A stretch of DNA of 56,284 bases from Ruminococcus sp. (GCA_017542125.1 JAFXXU010000080.1:1-56284); one strand, 5' to 3'; shown: positions 32,059 to 40,209, counted from the stretch's first letter. A program made the numbers and translations. Notes: generated by a model not told the origin, from the sequence alone.

Positions 32059-32322
32059 TCAAACACTATGTCGTACCCGGTCATTGACTTCCGAGTATTT
32101 GGCGTCGTTAAACCTGTCAAGCGTCCCGACCAGGTAGCCGGTGATGCGCCTGATTCTGTCAAACGGTACGCCCGCAAAATGGTATGTCAGCTCGACGAAA
32201 TCACCATCAAGGTGGATGTCAAGCTGTTCTATGTTCTCTCCGGGATACTTGTCCCTTGCGTACCTCTTGTATGCTTCGATCTCCTCATCCGAAAGATCGC
32301 CGCCTGTGATCAAAGTATTCAT
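32059..32322 (-). CDS. Short protein resembling the tail of anaerobic ribonucleotide reductase
   Basis: 87 aa. The last 30 residues (FDRIRRITGYLVGTLDRFND to the end) resemble the C-terminal part of class III ribonucleotide reductase (NrdD), but the glycyl-radical loop and zinc cysteines are absent, so it is not an enzyme by itself. Similar stand-alone versions exist in clostridial phages. It may bind host NrdD or be an unrelated fold. It follows a 230-base structured leader. Confidence 0.55.
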   Translation of the reverse strand: MNTLITGGDLSDEEIEAYKRYARDKYPGENIEQLDIHLDGDFVELTYHFAGVPFDRIRRITGYLVGTLDRFNDAKYSEVNDRVRHSV

Positions 32323-32465
32323 AGCCTGCCTCCATGTCTCTTAGGCTTGCGGCGGGAAACGAAAGGAGTAAAAAACCCGCCGCAACGAAAGAGGAATAAC
32401 AGATGCGCATACCCGAAAGCCCCTGCGGTTTGTAACTGCCCTTATGGTGAGCGAACTACTGCGCA
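32323..32465 (-). other. Leader between pseudoknot and NrdD-tail-like gene
   Basis: About 140 bases, no gene. Leftward strand: TGCGCA recurs 55 bases apart and, being self-complementary, could close a domain; further on TTGCGGCGGG pairs with CCCGCCGCAA (10 bp, 19-base loop). No U tract follows the second stem, so it is not an ordinary terminator. These may belong to one larger regulatory RNA with the pseudoknot at 32466-32546. Confidence 0.45.
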
Positions 32466-32546
32466 GGCGCTGCATAGACACATAGGCGGTTTTTCCGGCA
32501 CAACGCAAGCCGGAGGCACACTTGCAGCGCCCACCGCCTATAGTAT
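32466..32546 (-). ncRNA. Candidate pseudoknotted RNA
   Basis: Leftward strand, order A-B-C-C'-A'-B': A ATAGGCGGT (32541-32533) pairs with A' ACCGCCTAT (32490-32482), 9 perfect pairs; B GGCGCTGCA (32531-32523) pairs with B' TGCAGCGCC (32474-32466), 9 perfect pairs; the hairpin C TCCGGC/GCCGGA lies between. A and B helices interleave, giving an H-type pseudoknot or two alternative folds. A promoter -10 lies a few bases upstream, so the RNA would begin at helix A. No known class recognised. Confidence 0.65.
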
Positions 32547-32553
32547 CTACTTA

Positions 32554-32562
32554 ATTATAGCA
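32554..32562 (-). promoter_or_regulatory. Extended -10 promoter for the pseudoknot RNA
   Basis: TGCTATAAT on the leftward strand (TATAAT 32559-32554), an extended -10. A TTGACC lies too far upstream (23 bp) for it to be a standard -35 of this hexamer. Transcription would start near 32547, immediately ahead of helix A. It would drive the 32322-29.6 kb genes separately from the replication genes. Confidence 0.6.
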
Positions 32563-32659
32563 TACAACATACTGTGTTTTTTGGTCAACAACTTTTTTAT
32601 GGAAATCGTATGATTGCACAATAAAGCCGCTAATTATATGGGCATATCGCACAAATGTT

Positions 32660-34036
32660 TTAATGCCTCACCGCAAAAATTCGTGCTTTCAGCGCATTCA
32701 ACAAGCTGTCCTGCGAGTCGCCCTTATGCTGTAACGAGGCAAGCACATCCTCATCAACGCCGCCCTGAACGATCAGGTGATGAACAATAACAGGATGATC
32801 CTGCCCCTGCCTGTGCAGCCTTTTATTCGTTTGCTGATACAGCTCCAGGCTCCAGGTGAGCCCGAACCAAATGATATGATGCCCGCCCGCCTGAAGGTTA
32901 AGACCATAACCGCAGGAAGCAGGCTGAACGAGCAGAAGGTCAATGTCTCCGGCATTCCACGCCTGCTCCTGCTGCGGTCCTTCATAAACAGCTACGCGCT
33001 TGCCGGAACCGGACAGCGCTCGCAGAATTCTGTCCTTATCGTGCTTGAAATTATAACAGACCATCGCGTGCTCATCGCCGAGCTGTTCAATAGTCTCGAT
33101 CAGAGCTTCAAGCTTGCACTCTTGTAATTCGATGACCGCGCCCTGTTCATCATAGACAGCGCCGTTACAGAGCTGGAGCAGCTTATTGGTCAGCACCGCC
33201 GCCGTTCCTGCCGTGATCGCTGTATCATCGTCGATCTGCAACAGCGTTTCTCTTTCAAGCTTCTTGTATATCCGTGTAGCTTTTTCATCGAGCATCACCG
33301 GCACGTCATCATAGATCAGCTCCGGGAGCTCCAGGTAATCAGCTGAGCGCATCGAGATACAGATATCCGAGATACGGTTATAGATTTCCTTGTCCGCACC
33401 TTCCCTTGGCGCGTAGCTGAAGATCGTAGTCTGATTCCGTTTGTCCGGGACGAAATAAGTATCGCGGTATGAGGATATAGTCCTGCCGAGCCTCTTGCCC
33501 TCATCAAGCAGATAGAGCTGCGCCCAAAGATCAATCAGCGACTTCGGGGACGGTGTGCCGGTCAGCAGCACCATTCGGCGGATCCGTGACCGCACCAGCT
33601 TCAAAGCTTTGAACCGTTTAGCCTTATGACTCTTGAAGCTGGAGCTCTCATCGATCACGACCATATCGAACGGCCAGGCTCTCTTGTAGTAATCGACGAG
33701 CCATTGTGTATTCTCCCGGTTGATCAGGTATATGTCAGCCGGACGGCGCAGAGCATCGACCCTTTGAACGGCAGTACCGAGCACCCGGGAGAAGGTCAGC
33801 CCCGCTAACTCTTGCCACTTTGCCGCTTCGCTCTCCCATGTTGACTCTGCCACCTTCTTCGGGGCTATGATCAGAACCTTTCCTGCCTGGAAATAATTGT
33901 ACCTCAATTCCCGGATCGCATCTAACGTGATCGCTGTTTTTCCAAGTCCCATTTCCAGGAATAAAGCTATGTTCGGCAGCTCAATGATCTTGTTCCGGCA
34001 GTACACCTGATAGCTGTGGGGCTTATAACTCTGCAT
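32660..34036 (-). CDS. SNF2-family helicase/translocase
   Basis: 458 aa. Start MQSYKPHSYQ at 34036 (GGAGG 9 bases upstream). Walker A LEMGLGKTA at 28-35, DEAD-like VVIDESSS at 126-133, LLTGTPSP (motif III), and C-terminal motifs V/VI (PASCGYGLNLQAGG; NKRLHRQGQ). A double-strand DNA translocase that probably remodels replication or recombination intermediates together with the nuclease gene that overlaps it upstream. Confidence 0.92.
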   Translation of the reverse strand: MQSYKPHSYQVYCRNKIIELPNIALFLEMGLGKTAITLDAIRELRYNYFQAGKVLIIAPKKVAESTWESEAAKWQELAGLTFSRVLGTAVQRVDALRRPADIYLINRENTQWLVDYYKRAWPFDMVVIDESSSFKSHKAKRFKALKLVRSRIRRMVLLTGTPSPKSLIDLWAQLYLLDEGKRLGRTISSYRDTYFVPDKRNQTTIFSYAPREGADKEIYNRISDICISMRSADYLELPELIYDDVPVMLDEKATRIYKKLERETLLQIDDDTAITAGTAAVLTNKLLQLCNGAVYDEQGAVIELQECKLEALIETIEQLGDEHAMVCYNFKHDKDRILRALSGSGKRVAVYEGPQQEQAWNAGDIDLLLVQPASCGYGLNLQAGGHHIIWFGLTWSLELYQQTNKRLHRQGQDHPVIVHHLIVQGGVDEDVLASLQHKGDSQDSLLNALKARIFAVRH

Positions 34037-34313
34037 CGGGAAACACCTCCTCGACAAACTCCATTGCCTGTTTGAGCCCTATTACAACCCGCACATCAAG
34101 TCCATAACTTCTCATCTCTCGATGCACATACTTCTGTCTCGGCGTAGGCGCCTTACCCTCACGCTTTAACTCAACAAAAATCACCACACCGGGCTTTTTC
34201 ACGAAGATGCGATCCGGCACACCCGTATTAGAGGGTGACACAAATTTGTAGAATTTTCCGCCGCGCTTCCTGACTAATTTCACCATACGGCTTTCAATTT
34301 CTTTTTCTAACAT
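34023..34313 (-). CDS. VRR-NUC nuclease
   Basis: 96 aa; ATG at 34313 with AAGGAG 7 bases ahead. Contains the PD-(D/E)xK core: GVPDRIFVKKPGVVIFVELK with D and the ExK pair, as in stand-alone phage VRR-NUC domains. These cut structured DNA. It overlaps the SNF2 gene by 14 bases; the pair recurs in many Firmicute phages. R2 lies directly upstream and includes its promoter region. Confidence 0.88.
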   Translation of the reverse strand: MLEKEIESRMVKLVRKRGGKFYKFVSPSNTGVPDRIFVKKPGVVIFVELKREGKAPTPRQKYVHREMRSYGLDVRVVIGLKQAMEFVEEVFPDAEL

Positions 34314-34337
34314 CGTCATACTCCTTTTGAAACGTCG

Positions 34338-34582
34338 TAAACAAGTAAACACAAATTTCCTATATATACGCGCATAGGCGCATTAGGCGTGCGAATACGT
34401 CATATTCTTCTTTTTAGTATATTTAGTATATAAGTGTTTACAGTGTTTACAATAGGGCTGTACCCCCGATTTTATGCGGTTATCGTTGTAAACACTAACT
34501 GTAAACACTTGTTTTAATCTGCTGACGGTGTTTACAGTAAAGTGTTTACAAGATTTAAGTGTTTACAACAAACCGTTTACAC
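34338..34582 (+). repeat. Iteron-rich noncoding repeat R2
   Basis: 245 bp, collinear with R1 (3000-3245). Ten copies of GTTTACA/TGTAAAC: 34337, 34345, 34435, 34444, 34487, 34500, 34529, 34543, 34560 and 34574. Two pairs are arranged as a large inverted repeat (34433-34451 against 34486-34509). The left edge lies upstream of VRR-NUC; the right edge includes the primase stop codon. Between replication genes, it is a reasonable candidate for the phage origin. Confidence 0.8.
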
Positions 34583-37006
34583 GTTCTCGCCGCTAAGTCT
34601 GCTTTCAAATATTCGCATATAGCCGCGCTGAATATTATACGGTCCACATCTGATAGTTGACTTGCGTTCCCATCCTTCAAGGTGATCAAGGATAGCATTG
34701 ATCTCCCGGGTGTCCGCCTGCTTCATCATTTTCACGTCGCCGCCGAAACACTCACACCATACTTCAACAGCACAGATGCGATCCCTCGGTACAAGGTTGG
34801 TCTGTTCTGTGGTCTGAATGCTGCCCCAGTACATACGGCGCTTATCCAGGGAATAATCCTGCCAGTCTGTGGGAACTTTGCGCTCCACGAATTCACAAAC
34901 AAGGCCGTAGCGGGTAGATACTTCCTTGTGTTCTGCCTGACGCTGACGTGCTTCTGCTTCCATACGTTCATCAAGGTAAAGAGGTTCGCCCGCGATCCAA
35001 CGTGCCCTTGCCTCCGCCCATACCTGATTGATGTAGCTATCAGTCAGATCGTTCGGTACGCTCAGCTTGCATTCGTTAACACGGACATCGACAGGCCAGA
35101 AGCGGCGCTCACCTGTCGGATCTCGGAGGAAGTCCGAGGTGTTGGTCGTGCCGAAGAAAACACAGCGGCGCTTGCGCTCCTCGGCGTGTCGTGCGTATGC
35201 CGCCCGAAAGATGTCGGAACCGAGGGAAAGGAACTGCTTGATTCGGGAGGTCTCGGATTTCCTAAAAGCATCAAGCTCGGATACTTCTACGAGCCACACA
35301 CCCTGGAGCAGCTCTGCCGCTTCCTTACCCTCGAAGCTGCATATCGAATCGTTGAACCAGCCTTTCGCCATTTTCATGAGAATCATTGACTTGTACACGC
35401 CCTGTGGACCTACAAGGATCAGCATATTATCGAACTTGATGCCCGGTGTCATAGCTCTGGCGACAGCCGCAACAAACATCTTGCGGGTGACCGTCCTCGT
35501 GTACTCGTTATCCTCAGCTCCGAGGAAGTCGATGAACAGACTATCCAGCCTCGGTGTGCAGTCCCATACAAGCCCGCCGAGGAAGTCTTGAACCTCATTG
35601 AAGCTGTATTTGGCCATGCAGATATTGAGAGCCGAATCGATGTTACCGCGCCCGGCATTGCCGTAGGTCGTCTCCATATAGAGGTAGAGTCCGTCGCTGT
35701 CAGAGTCCTTCCACATCCTGCGGCCTGTTGAACGATCCCAAGGGACAGGCTCCAATATCTCACCTCTGCCGGCGAAGTCGTTATATGCGAACTTGCCTTT
35801 GAGCTCCGGATCATTTTCGAGAATGACACAATAGTTTCGTATAGTGCTCTTTATAACGTCGCTTGCATCCTTATAGTCGAGATCATCCATCCAGGCGAGG
35901 CTGTCGGGATCAGCTGCCGAAGCAGTTACACCCTCAAAGTCAGCCGCTGCCGATGCCTGACGCTCTGCGTTCAGTGTAGCTCTGCAAGCCTTGTCCTTCC
36001 TCGCAAAATCGCACATCTCCAGGAAGGACGGCAGGCGGGTGATTGGTGTCTGCGGGTCTGCGTCTTTATCGAGATCACCGAACTTATGCAGGCGCACCAT
36101 GTCGAAGGCGTTGACCAGCTTATCGCCGCAGGGGTCTGTGGCATGGTGCGAATAGAGGAACTTGCTGTCATAGACTATAGCACCGCCTGTCGTAGATCCG
36201 TTGACGTAGGTGTAACGGTCCGTAAAACCGTCAACCGGGGAATAGATGCCGGGCAGGAACTCGGTCATGGCCTGCTCAATGGAGTATGTGCGGCAGAAGG
36301 CACCGACTACACCCTCTTTGGTCAGCGGGTCGCCCTGCTTGACCGCGAGCGACTGATAGGATACCGTTGCCCCCGGCACCTGCGGCCAAGACTGCACATC
36401 GCGCCAATTAAGATACGTTCCGAGCACGGCATCAGCAGAAATGAACGGCTGCTCCAAATTGTATCTGAAATAGAACTCCGTGTCGGAACAGCAGCTTGGC
36501 CAGTACATCAGGCGCTCGATGCCGAATGTGGTCTTATCGGCCATTTCGATGCCGATCTGCTGCGCGATCCTGCGGGCGATAGGCTGATATTCTTCGACGG
36601 ATACCGTTCTATCGAGAGGAATAATAATTCTTAAACGCGGTTTTGCAGGTGTGTGCTTCCGGGTACTGTATATGCAGTAATTGCACCGCAGAGCCTCGAC
36701 TTTGCCGGTGACAGCGTCAGCCGCCCACCCGGGGACGTTATCGAAGTCAAGTGTGATCACATCGCGGTTGATCACAGCTTCCTTCTTCCGGTGTGTGCCT
36801 TGGAGCGTACCGCCTACAAAGCCTCCGATGTCTTTCAAGGCATCCTGCTGTGTCTTCGGCAGCTTCATATACTCCGCGTGTGTTTCTGTTGATACGACAG
36901 GCCGTGAAAGCCGTGTATAAAGCTGCGAGACTGTGATGTTCTCCACGCGCCAATTCTTCGAGAAGCGCTGTGTTCCGACTGTTATTGTGATCTGACGGTC
37001 GATCAT
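34577..37006 (-). CDS. VapE-type primase-helicase
   Basis: 809 aa. The N-terminal half carries a PrimPol-like primase (RDVITLDFDNVP near 83-94; KPRLRIIIPLDR near 126-137). The C-terminal half is a VapE/D5-like superfamily 3 helicase with Walker A LVGPQGVYKSM near 530 and Walker B VWLVEVSELDAF near 562, plus ERRFWPVDV. It would initiate phage replication by loading at the origin and laying primers. It ends within R2. Confidence 0.9.
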   Translation of the reverse strand: MIDRQITITVGTQRFSKNWRVENITVSQLYTRLSRPVVSTETHAEYMKLPKTQQDALKDIGGFVGGTLQGTHRKKEAVINRDVITLDFDNVPGWAADAVTGKVEALRCNYCIYSTRKHTPAKPRLRIIIPLDRTVSVEEYQPIARRIAQQIGIEMADKTTFGIERLMYWPSCCSDTEFYFRYNLEQPFISADAVLGTYLNWRDVQSWPQVPGATVSYQSLAVKQGDPLTKEGVVGAFCRTYSIEQAMTEFLPGIYSPVDGFTDRYTYVNGSTTGGAIVYDSKFLYSHHATDPCGDKLVNAFDMVRLHKFGDLDKDADPQTPITRLPSFLEMCDFARKDKACRATLNAERQASAAADFEGVTASAADPDSLAWMDDLDYKDASDVIKSTIRNYCVILENDPELKGKFAYNDFAGRGEILEPVPWDRSTGRRMWKDSDSDGLYLYMETTYGNAGRGNIDSALNICMAKYSFNEVQDFLGGLVWDCTPRLDSLFIDFLGAEDNEYTRTVTRKMFVAAVARAMTPGIKFDNMLILVGPQGVYKSMILMKMAKGWFNDSICSFEGKEAAELLQGVWLVEVSELDAFRKSETSRIKQFLSLGSDIFRAAYARHAEERKRRCVFFGTTNTSDFLRDPTGERRFWPVDVRVNECKLSVPNDLTDSYINQVWAEARARWIAGEPLYLDERMEAEARQRQAEHKEVSTRYGLVCEFVERKVPTDWQDYSLDKRRMYWGSIQTTEQTNLVPRDRICAVEVWCECFGGDVKMMKQADTREINAILDHLEGWERKSTIRCGPYNIQRGYMRIFESRLSGENV

Positions 37007-37012
37007 TACAGC

Positions 37013-37309
37013 TCACCCCCCCCGCTCGTTATCCATACGTTCTTTCAAGCACTTCATTTTCAAGCGCATCTGGCCTCTGATCTCGTTATCGTTGTCGAAC
37101 ATCATAATGAGCTGTTCGAGCATAATGTAAACATCCGCCATTTCTTCTGATATCGCTGCACAATTATCGCGTCCGCGTAAGTTTTTGGTGATCTCCTTGA
37201 TCAACTCGGACAGTTCCTCGATAGCGACGATCATCTGACCCTGCTTACCGTAACGCATAATAGCCTGCTTGCATAACAGGAATTCATCGAGAGTAAGTGA
37301 AGGTGTCAT
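37013..37309 (-). CDS. MazG-like nucleotide pyrophosphohydrolase
   Basis: 98 aa, with the all-alpha NTP-PPase pattern AIEELSELIKEITK (EExxE) and EEMADVYIMLEQL (ExxD), the four magnesium-binding acids of MazG/dUTPase-type enzymes. It probably cleans up or adjusts dNTPs during replication. Just upstream of the primase in the transcript. Confidence 0.85.
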   Translation of the reverse strand: MTPSLTLDEFLLCKQAIMRYGKQGQMIVAIEELSELIKEITKNLRGRDNCAAISEEMADVYIMLEQLIMMFDNDNEIRGQMRLKMKCLKERMDNERGG

Positions 37310-37641
37310 GTGTCCACCTCCACGATAGCATCGGGGTAATTATTACAGGCGGCTATCAAGCGTCTGTAAGCGTCCCTAACCGCCCCCGGATCAGTGAAAG
37401 AGCCGGTTATGTAGTTTTGAATATCCAGTGGATGGAGCAGGCACACACTATCAAGACACATAGCCGCCCGTTCTATAGACTCCAGAAAAGTACCCGCTCT
37501 GAGCCCAGCCCAGGCCGAAGGATACCTGCCGTATGTGGCCCTTATGAGTTCACTGTTATCGCTGTGTATGTAGATGTATCTTGACCCCTGATCGAGCATC
37601 AAGGGATTACCGTCCTGTGTCATGCATATACTGTAGATCAT
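37306..37641 (-). CDS. Small protein, function unknown
   Basis: 111 aa, MIYSICMTQD start (weak AGAGGA about 11 bases upstream; a second ATG six codons in is possible). Mixed alpha/beta, cysteines scattered without a motif. Overlaps the MazG-like gene by 4 bases and the gene before by 35. No family recognised. Confidence 0.65.
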   Translation of the reverse strand: MIYSICMTQDGNPLMLDQGSRYIYIHSDNSELIRATYGRYPSAWAGLRAGTFLESIERAAMCLDSVCLLHPLDIQNYITGSFTDPGAVRDAYRRLIAACNNYPDAIVEVDT

Positions 37642-37819
37642 CGTTATTCATATCCTCTCGTGTTATAGTACCCTCAATCAGGGCGAGCTTCAGATACCGT
37701 TCGTAGCCGATATCCCTCGGCTGTCCGGCATCCTGTAAGCCCTGATAGTTTTTTAATACCGACAAAGCTGCGTGCCTGTCGGTAAGTGTTTCATTGGCTA
37801 TGCGGTCAAGTACGTTCAT
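37607..37819 (-). CDS. Small helical protein, function unknown
   Basis: 70 aa, MNVLDRIANE start, all-helical (RHAALSVLKNYQGLQDAG; RYLKLALIEGTITREDM). Overlaps the upstream gene as ATGA. The pattern resembles small phage helical bundles that regulate early transcription, but that is not a firm match. Confidence 0.65.
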   Translation of the reverse strand: MNVLDRIANETLTDRHAALSVLKNYQGLQDAGQPRDIGYERYLKLALIEGTITREDMNNDDLQYMHDTGR

Positions 37820-38106
37820 CCGAAATGCCCTCTTTCACCGCCGCGCTGGAAGCTCCGGCAGGTATGATCGGCTTTAACTACCACGACGGTATTACTGCCG
37901 GATTTCTTTGAGCATACGAGAGGCTCGGACTGTTCATCGGTCAGCTTCCGGCACACCCGCAGATCAGGGTTTTCGGTCAGCTTCCGGCACACCCGCAGAT
38001 CAGGGTTTTCGGTATTGTAGAGCTTGCGGGTATAGTCTGACGGTGCAAGTCTCATCTGTCCGAAAATGCAATTACTGCATATTCTCGGTTTCTTCTTACG
38101 GGGCAT
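37816..38106 (-). CDS. Cysteine-rich protein with a fresh 12-codon duplication
   Basis: 96 aa, basic N-terminus (MPRKKKPRICSNCIFGQM) with CSNC, and further cysteines at CRKL (twice), VCSKK and HTCR, which suggests a zinc-binding fold. TENPDLRVCRKL occurs twice in tandem because of an exact 36-bp duplication (37938-38009), which adds one cysteine. Without the copy the protein would be 84 aa. Function unknown. Confidence 0.7.
   Translation of the reverse strand: MPRKKKPRICSNCIFGQMRLAPSDYTRKLYNTENPDLRVCRKLTENPDLRVCRKLTDEQSEPLVCSKKSGSNTVVVVKADHTCRSFQRGGERGHFG
37938..38009 (-). repeat. 36-bp perfect tandem duplication
   Basis: Units 37938-37973 and 37974-38009 are identical and in frame (12 codons each), with the first four bases of a third unit following. 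Absence of any difference between the copies points to a recent slip or an assembly artefact. Confidence 0.95.
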
Positions 38107-38902
38107 TGTTCTTTTCCTCCTTAATTATTCTTCTTACCTTATCGAGATTTTCAGTGCAAAATGTCAAATACACCTTTACTCTGATAGCTTTTTCTGAATG
38201 TCTCGGTATCTCGCGGCTTATCGACTGATAGTTATGTCCATCAGATATAAGCTGCCGGAGCAGTGCAAGTTCCTGAGTCGTCCAGTTCGTATGCGGAGAG
38301 TTCCTCAGAGGTTTGGTCTTAAGTTTAAGTGTGCTTATCCTCCGGACAACAGCCCCCTCCGATCTGCGCAGTTCTTCGGCGATCTGGTCTGTCGTGTACG
38401 CCTTACGGTTCAGCAGGTATTCGAGCCGCTGATCCTCTACAGCTGACCACTTGGCAAGAGACCGTGTCCTGTTCCGCAGGCTGTCTGTCTTACGTTTTTC
38501 GGCCACCCATTCGGGCTCATCGCCCAGCGCATACAGCTCCATTTTCGTGAAGTCGAGGATATCCATATTGTCGTGCGCCCATTTCCAGAAGTCGGATATC
38601 TTGATTATTCTGAAATGACAGTTGCGGACTTTCTTTTTTTTGATTGGAAGCCCCCGATTTTTAACCCAGGAGATCAGTTTGTAACTGTCACCGCTTCCTG
38701 CTCCGAGAGCTTTGAAAAGCTGGTTGACCGTGATGTAGTCGCCCGCATCAAGGAAGGCACCGAGTTTGAGCCGTTGAGCTCGCAGGATGATCGCGCCCTC
38801 GGAACGGTTAAGGCGTTCCGATATACCCCTGATCGAAGTGTGTCCCCAATGCTCGCAAAGGTACATTTCTTCCTCGATTGTCCAATTCGGTGCCCTTGCC
38901 AT
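38096..38902 (-). CDS. Triple Myb/SANT-like DNA-binding protein
   Basis: 268 aa; start MARAPNWTIE at 38902 (AAAAGGAG ahead). Three related helical repeats each with the W...E...L...S...R.L pattern: NWTIEEEMYLCEHWG (about 6-48), KWSAVEDQRLEYLLN (about 152-196) and NWTTQELALLRQLIS (about 209-248), plus a MerR/excisionase-like segment in between (ITVNQLFKALGAGSGDSYKL). Probably a transcription or replication regulator that reads a long or repeated site. Located in the early operon. Confidence 0.75.
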   Translation of the reverse strand: MARAPNWTIEEEMYLCEHWGHTSIRGISERLNRSEGAIILRAQRLKLGAFLDAGDYITVNQLFKALGAGSGDSYKLISWVKNRGLPIKKKKVRNCHFRIIKISDFWKWAHDNMDILDFTKMELYALGDEPEWVAEKRKTDSLRNRTRSLAKWSAVEDQRLEYLLNRKAYTTDQIAEELRRSEGAVVRRISTLKLKTKPLRNSPHTNWTTQELALLRQLISDGHNYQSISREIPRHSEKAIRVKVYLTFCTENLDKVRRIIKEEKNNAP

Positions 38903-38934
38903 GCTTCCCACTCCTTTTGTGTGTAGCTCTGTGT

Positions 38935-39312
38935 TTATCCCTCTTCGAGTTCTACATACTTTTTCAAGTACCAGATTGCCTTTTTGATATCCTCGGTGCC
39001 GTTCTTGTTTTCGTGCCTCCAAAGATATTTGAAGGCGTTGCAGATGCAGAAACTCTTTACGGCTTCCTTACCCTGGGTGATCTGCATGGCGTCGATACAC
39101 TCTACACCGCCGGAGTTGTAGTGTTGTGGATGCTCGACGTTATCATCTGCTTTCGGCTGCTCGTACTTCGATGGATTTGTCAAGAGTTTGATTGCGATAT
39201 CAAGAGCCTTGTAATCAGCTCTGAATATATCATCGGTGCCATCCTTGGTAAAATGGCTTTTTGCGTCTTCCTGCAAATCTTCAAGCTTTGCTATAACCGT
39301 TTGAAAGTTCAT
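38935..39312 (-). CDS. DUF3310 protein (nucleotide kinase-like)
   Basis: 125 aa. The C-terminal half has VEHPQHYNSGGVECIDAM, CNAFKYLWRHENKNGTEDI and KAIWYLKKYVE, the DUF3310 signature seen in many phages and called a nucleotide-kinase-like fold. The N-terminal 50 residues are a helical addition. Fits a replication-associated role. Confidence 0.85.
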   Translation of the reverse strand: MNFQTVIAKLEDLQEDAKSHFTKDGTDDIFRADYKALDIAIKLLTNPSKYEQPKADDNVEHPQHYNSGGVECIDAMQITQGKEAVKSFCICNAFKYLWRHENKNGTEDIKKAIWYLKKYVELEEG

Positions 39313-39406
39313 AGCTATACCCCCCCTTTATTTTTCTTACCTCTTCGGAAACACAATAGTTTTCTTTTAAATTTTCCATTTTTGAAATCATTTTGGAAAA
39401 ATCCAT
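39281..39406 (-). CDS. Possible 41-aa gene (doubtful)
   Basis: A frame beginning MDFSKMISKM and ending SNGYSKA in the 105-bp gap ahead of the DUF3310 gene, overlapping that gene by 32 bases. No close ribosome site is visible and the A-rich composition may be only a leader. Listed because the gap is otherwise empty. Confidence 0.25.
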   Translation of the reverse strand: MDFSKMISKMENLKENYCVSEEVRKIKGGYSYELSNGYSKA

Positions 39407-39416
39407 TTTCTTCTTT

Positions 39417-39728
39417 TCACCCTTCTTTTTCCATCACTATCAGCTCATAACGAAGTATTCTCTCCGGTCCGTGCCAGTCTTTCAGTTCAGACCGTTTGAT
39501 CAATTCCTCGCGAAATATCAGCTCGGCAAATCTTGCGGCTGCATGGTGATCAGCCCAATCGATTACTGTTATATCGTCGGTGCTTCGACCATATGGTATA
39601 GTGACGTCACAGCGCAGCGGGATCGGCTTAAGATTGACGGGAACCACATTGATAAAATCCGTTGCCCTGGTATCCGAAGGTGAGACTCCTCCGAGCTTCC
39701 TGATAAGCCACTTCCTGAGTCGGTTCAT
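39417..39728 (-). CDS. Small protein, function unknown
   Basis: 103 aa, basic start (MNRLRKWLIRKLGGV), mixed alpha/beta thereafter (DVTIPYGRSTDDITVIDWAD). Overlaps the previous gene by 4 bases. No recognised domain. Confidence 0.65.
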   Translation of the reverse strand: MNRLRKWLIRKLGGVSPSDTRATDFINVVPVNLKPIPLRCDVTIPYGRSTDDITVIDWADHHAAARFAELIFREELIKRSELKDWHGPERILRYELIVMEKEG

Positions 39729-40207
39729 GCGGAAGCCCCTCCCGTCTTACGGACCTCTACCGTGAGTCCGAATATAATACCTTCGAGGTTCTTGGCATAG
39801 ATAAAGTTAGTGTTTCGGGTGGTGAAATATCCGAAGTGGAGCTTGGGTATTCCCTTGAAGTATCCGAGGAACTTTTCATCGATCCATAATACTTTTTCTT
39901 CGTCATCTTTGGCGTGTAGCTTTCGCAGCATCCACATCGGTGAGGTTCGCTTCACGTCATCGGTCAGCACCAGGTCAACACCGTACATAGCTGCGCTCTC
40001 GAAAAACTTTGCGTACTGCTCGCCCTCTTTCAGCTTTGCCGGATCAAGGACAAAGAACTTGTCCGCGATCCTGAAAACGCTGTGCCCGCCGGGATCGCAA
40101 AGGAATACACCATACTCGGTTTTTCCGTATCCGATGTTCAGATCCTTCTTGACTATGGCTTTCATAGCTTCTTGCTGAACGATCAGCATATAGTTGTAGT
40201 AGTTCAC
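39725..40207 (-). CDS. Phage protein with clamp-like beta pattern, function unknown
   Basis: 160 aa; strands alternate with short helices (YGVFLCDPGGHSVFRIADKF; KLHFGYFTTRNTNFIYAKN). No catalytic motif visible. Spaced 2 bases from the upstream gene. The neighbours are all early genes of unknown role. Confidence 0.6.
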   Translation of the reverse strand: MNYYNYMLIVQQEAMKAIVKKDLNIGYGKTEYGVFLCDPGGHSVFRIADKFFVLDPAKLKEGEQYAKFFESAAMYGVDLVLTDDVKRTSPMWMLRKLHAKDDEEKVLWIDEKFLGYFKGIPKLHFGYFTTRNTNFIYAKNLEGIIFGLTVEVRKTGGASA

Positions 40208-40209
40208 GG

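Noticed and set aside
32466-32541. HDV-like self-cleaving ribozyme for the pseudoknot RNA
   Set aside because: The strand order is similar, but helices are 9 bp instead of 7, the P4 element and the short P3/P1.1 geometry are missing, and the hairpin between is too far from helix B.
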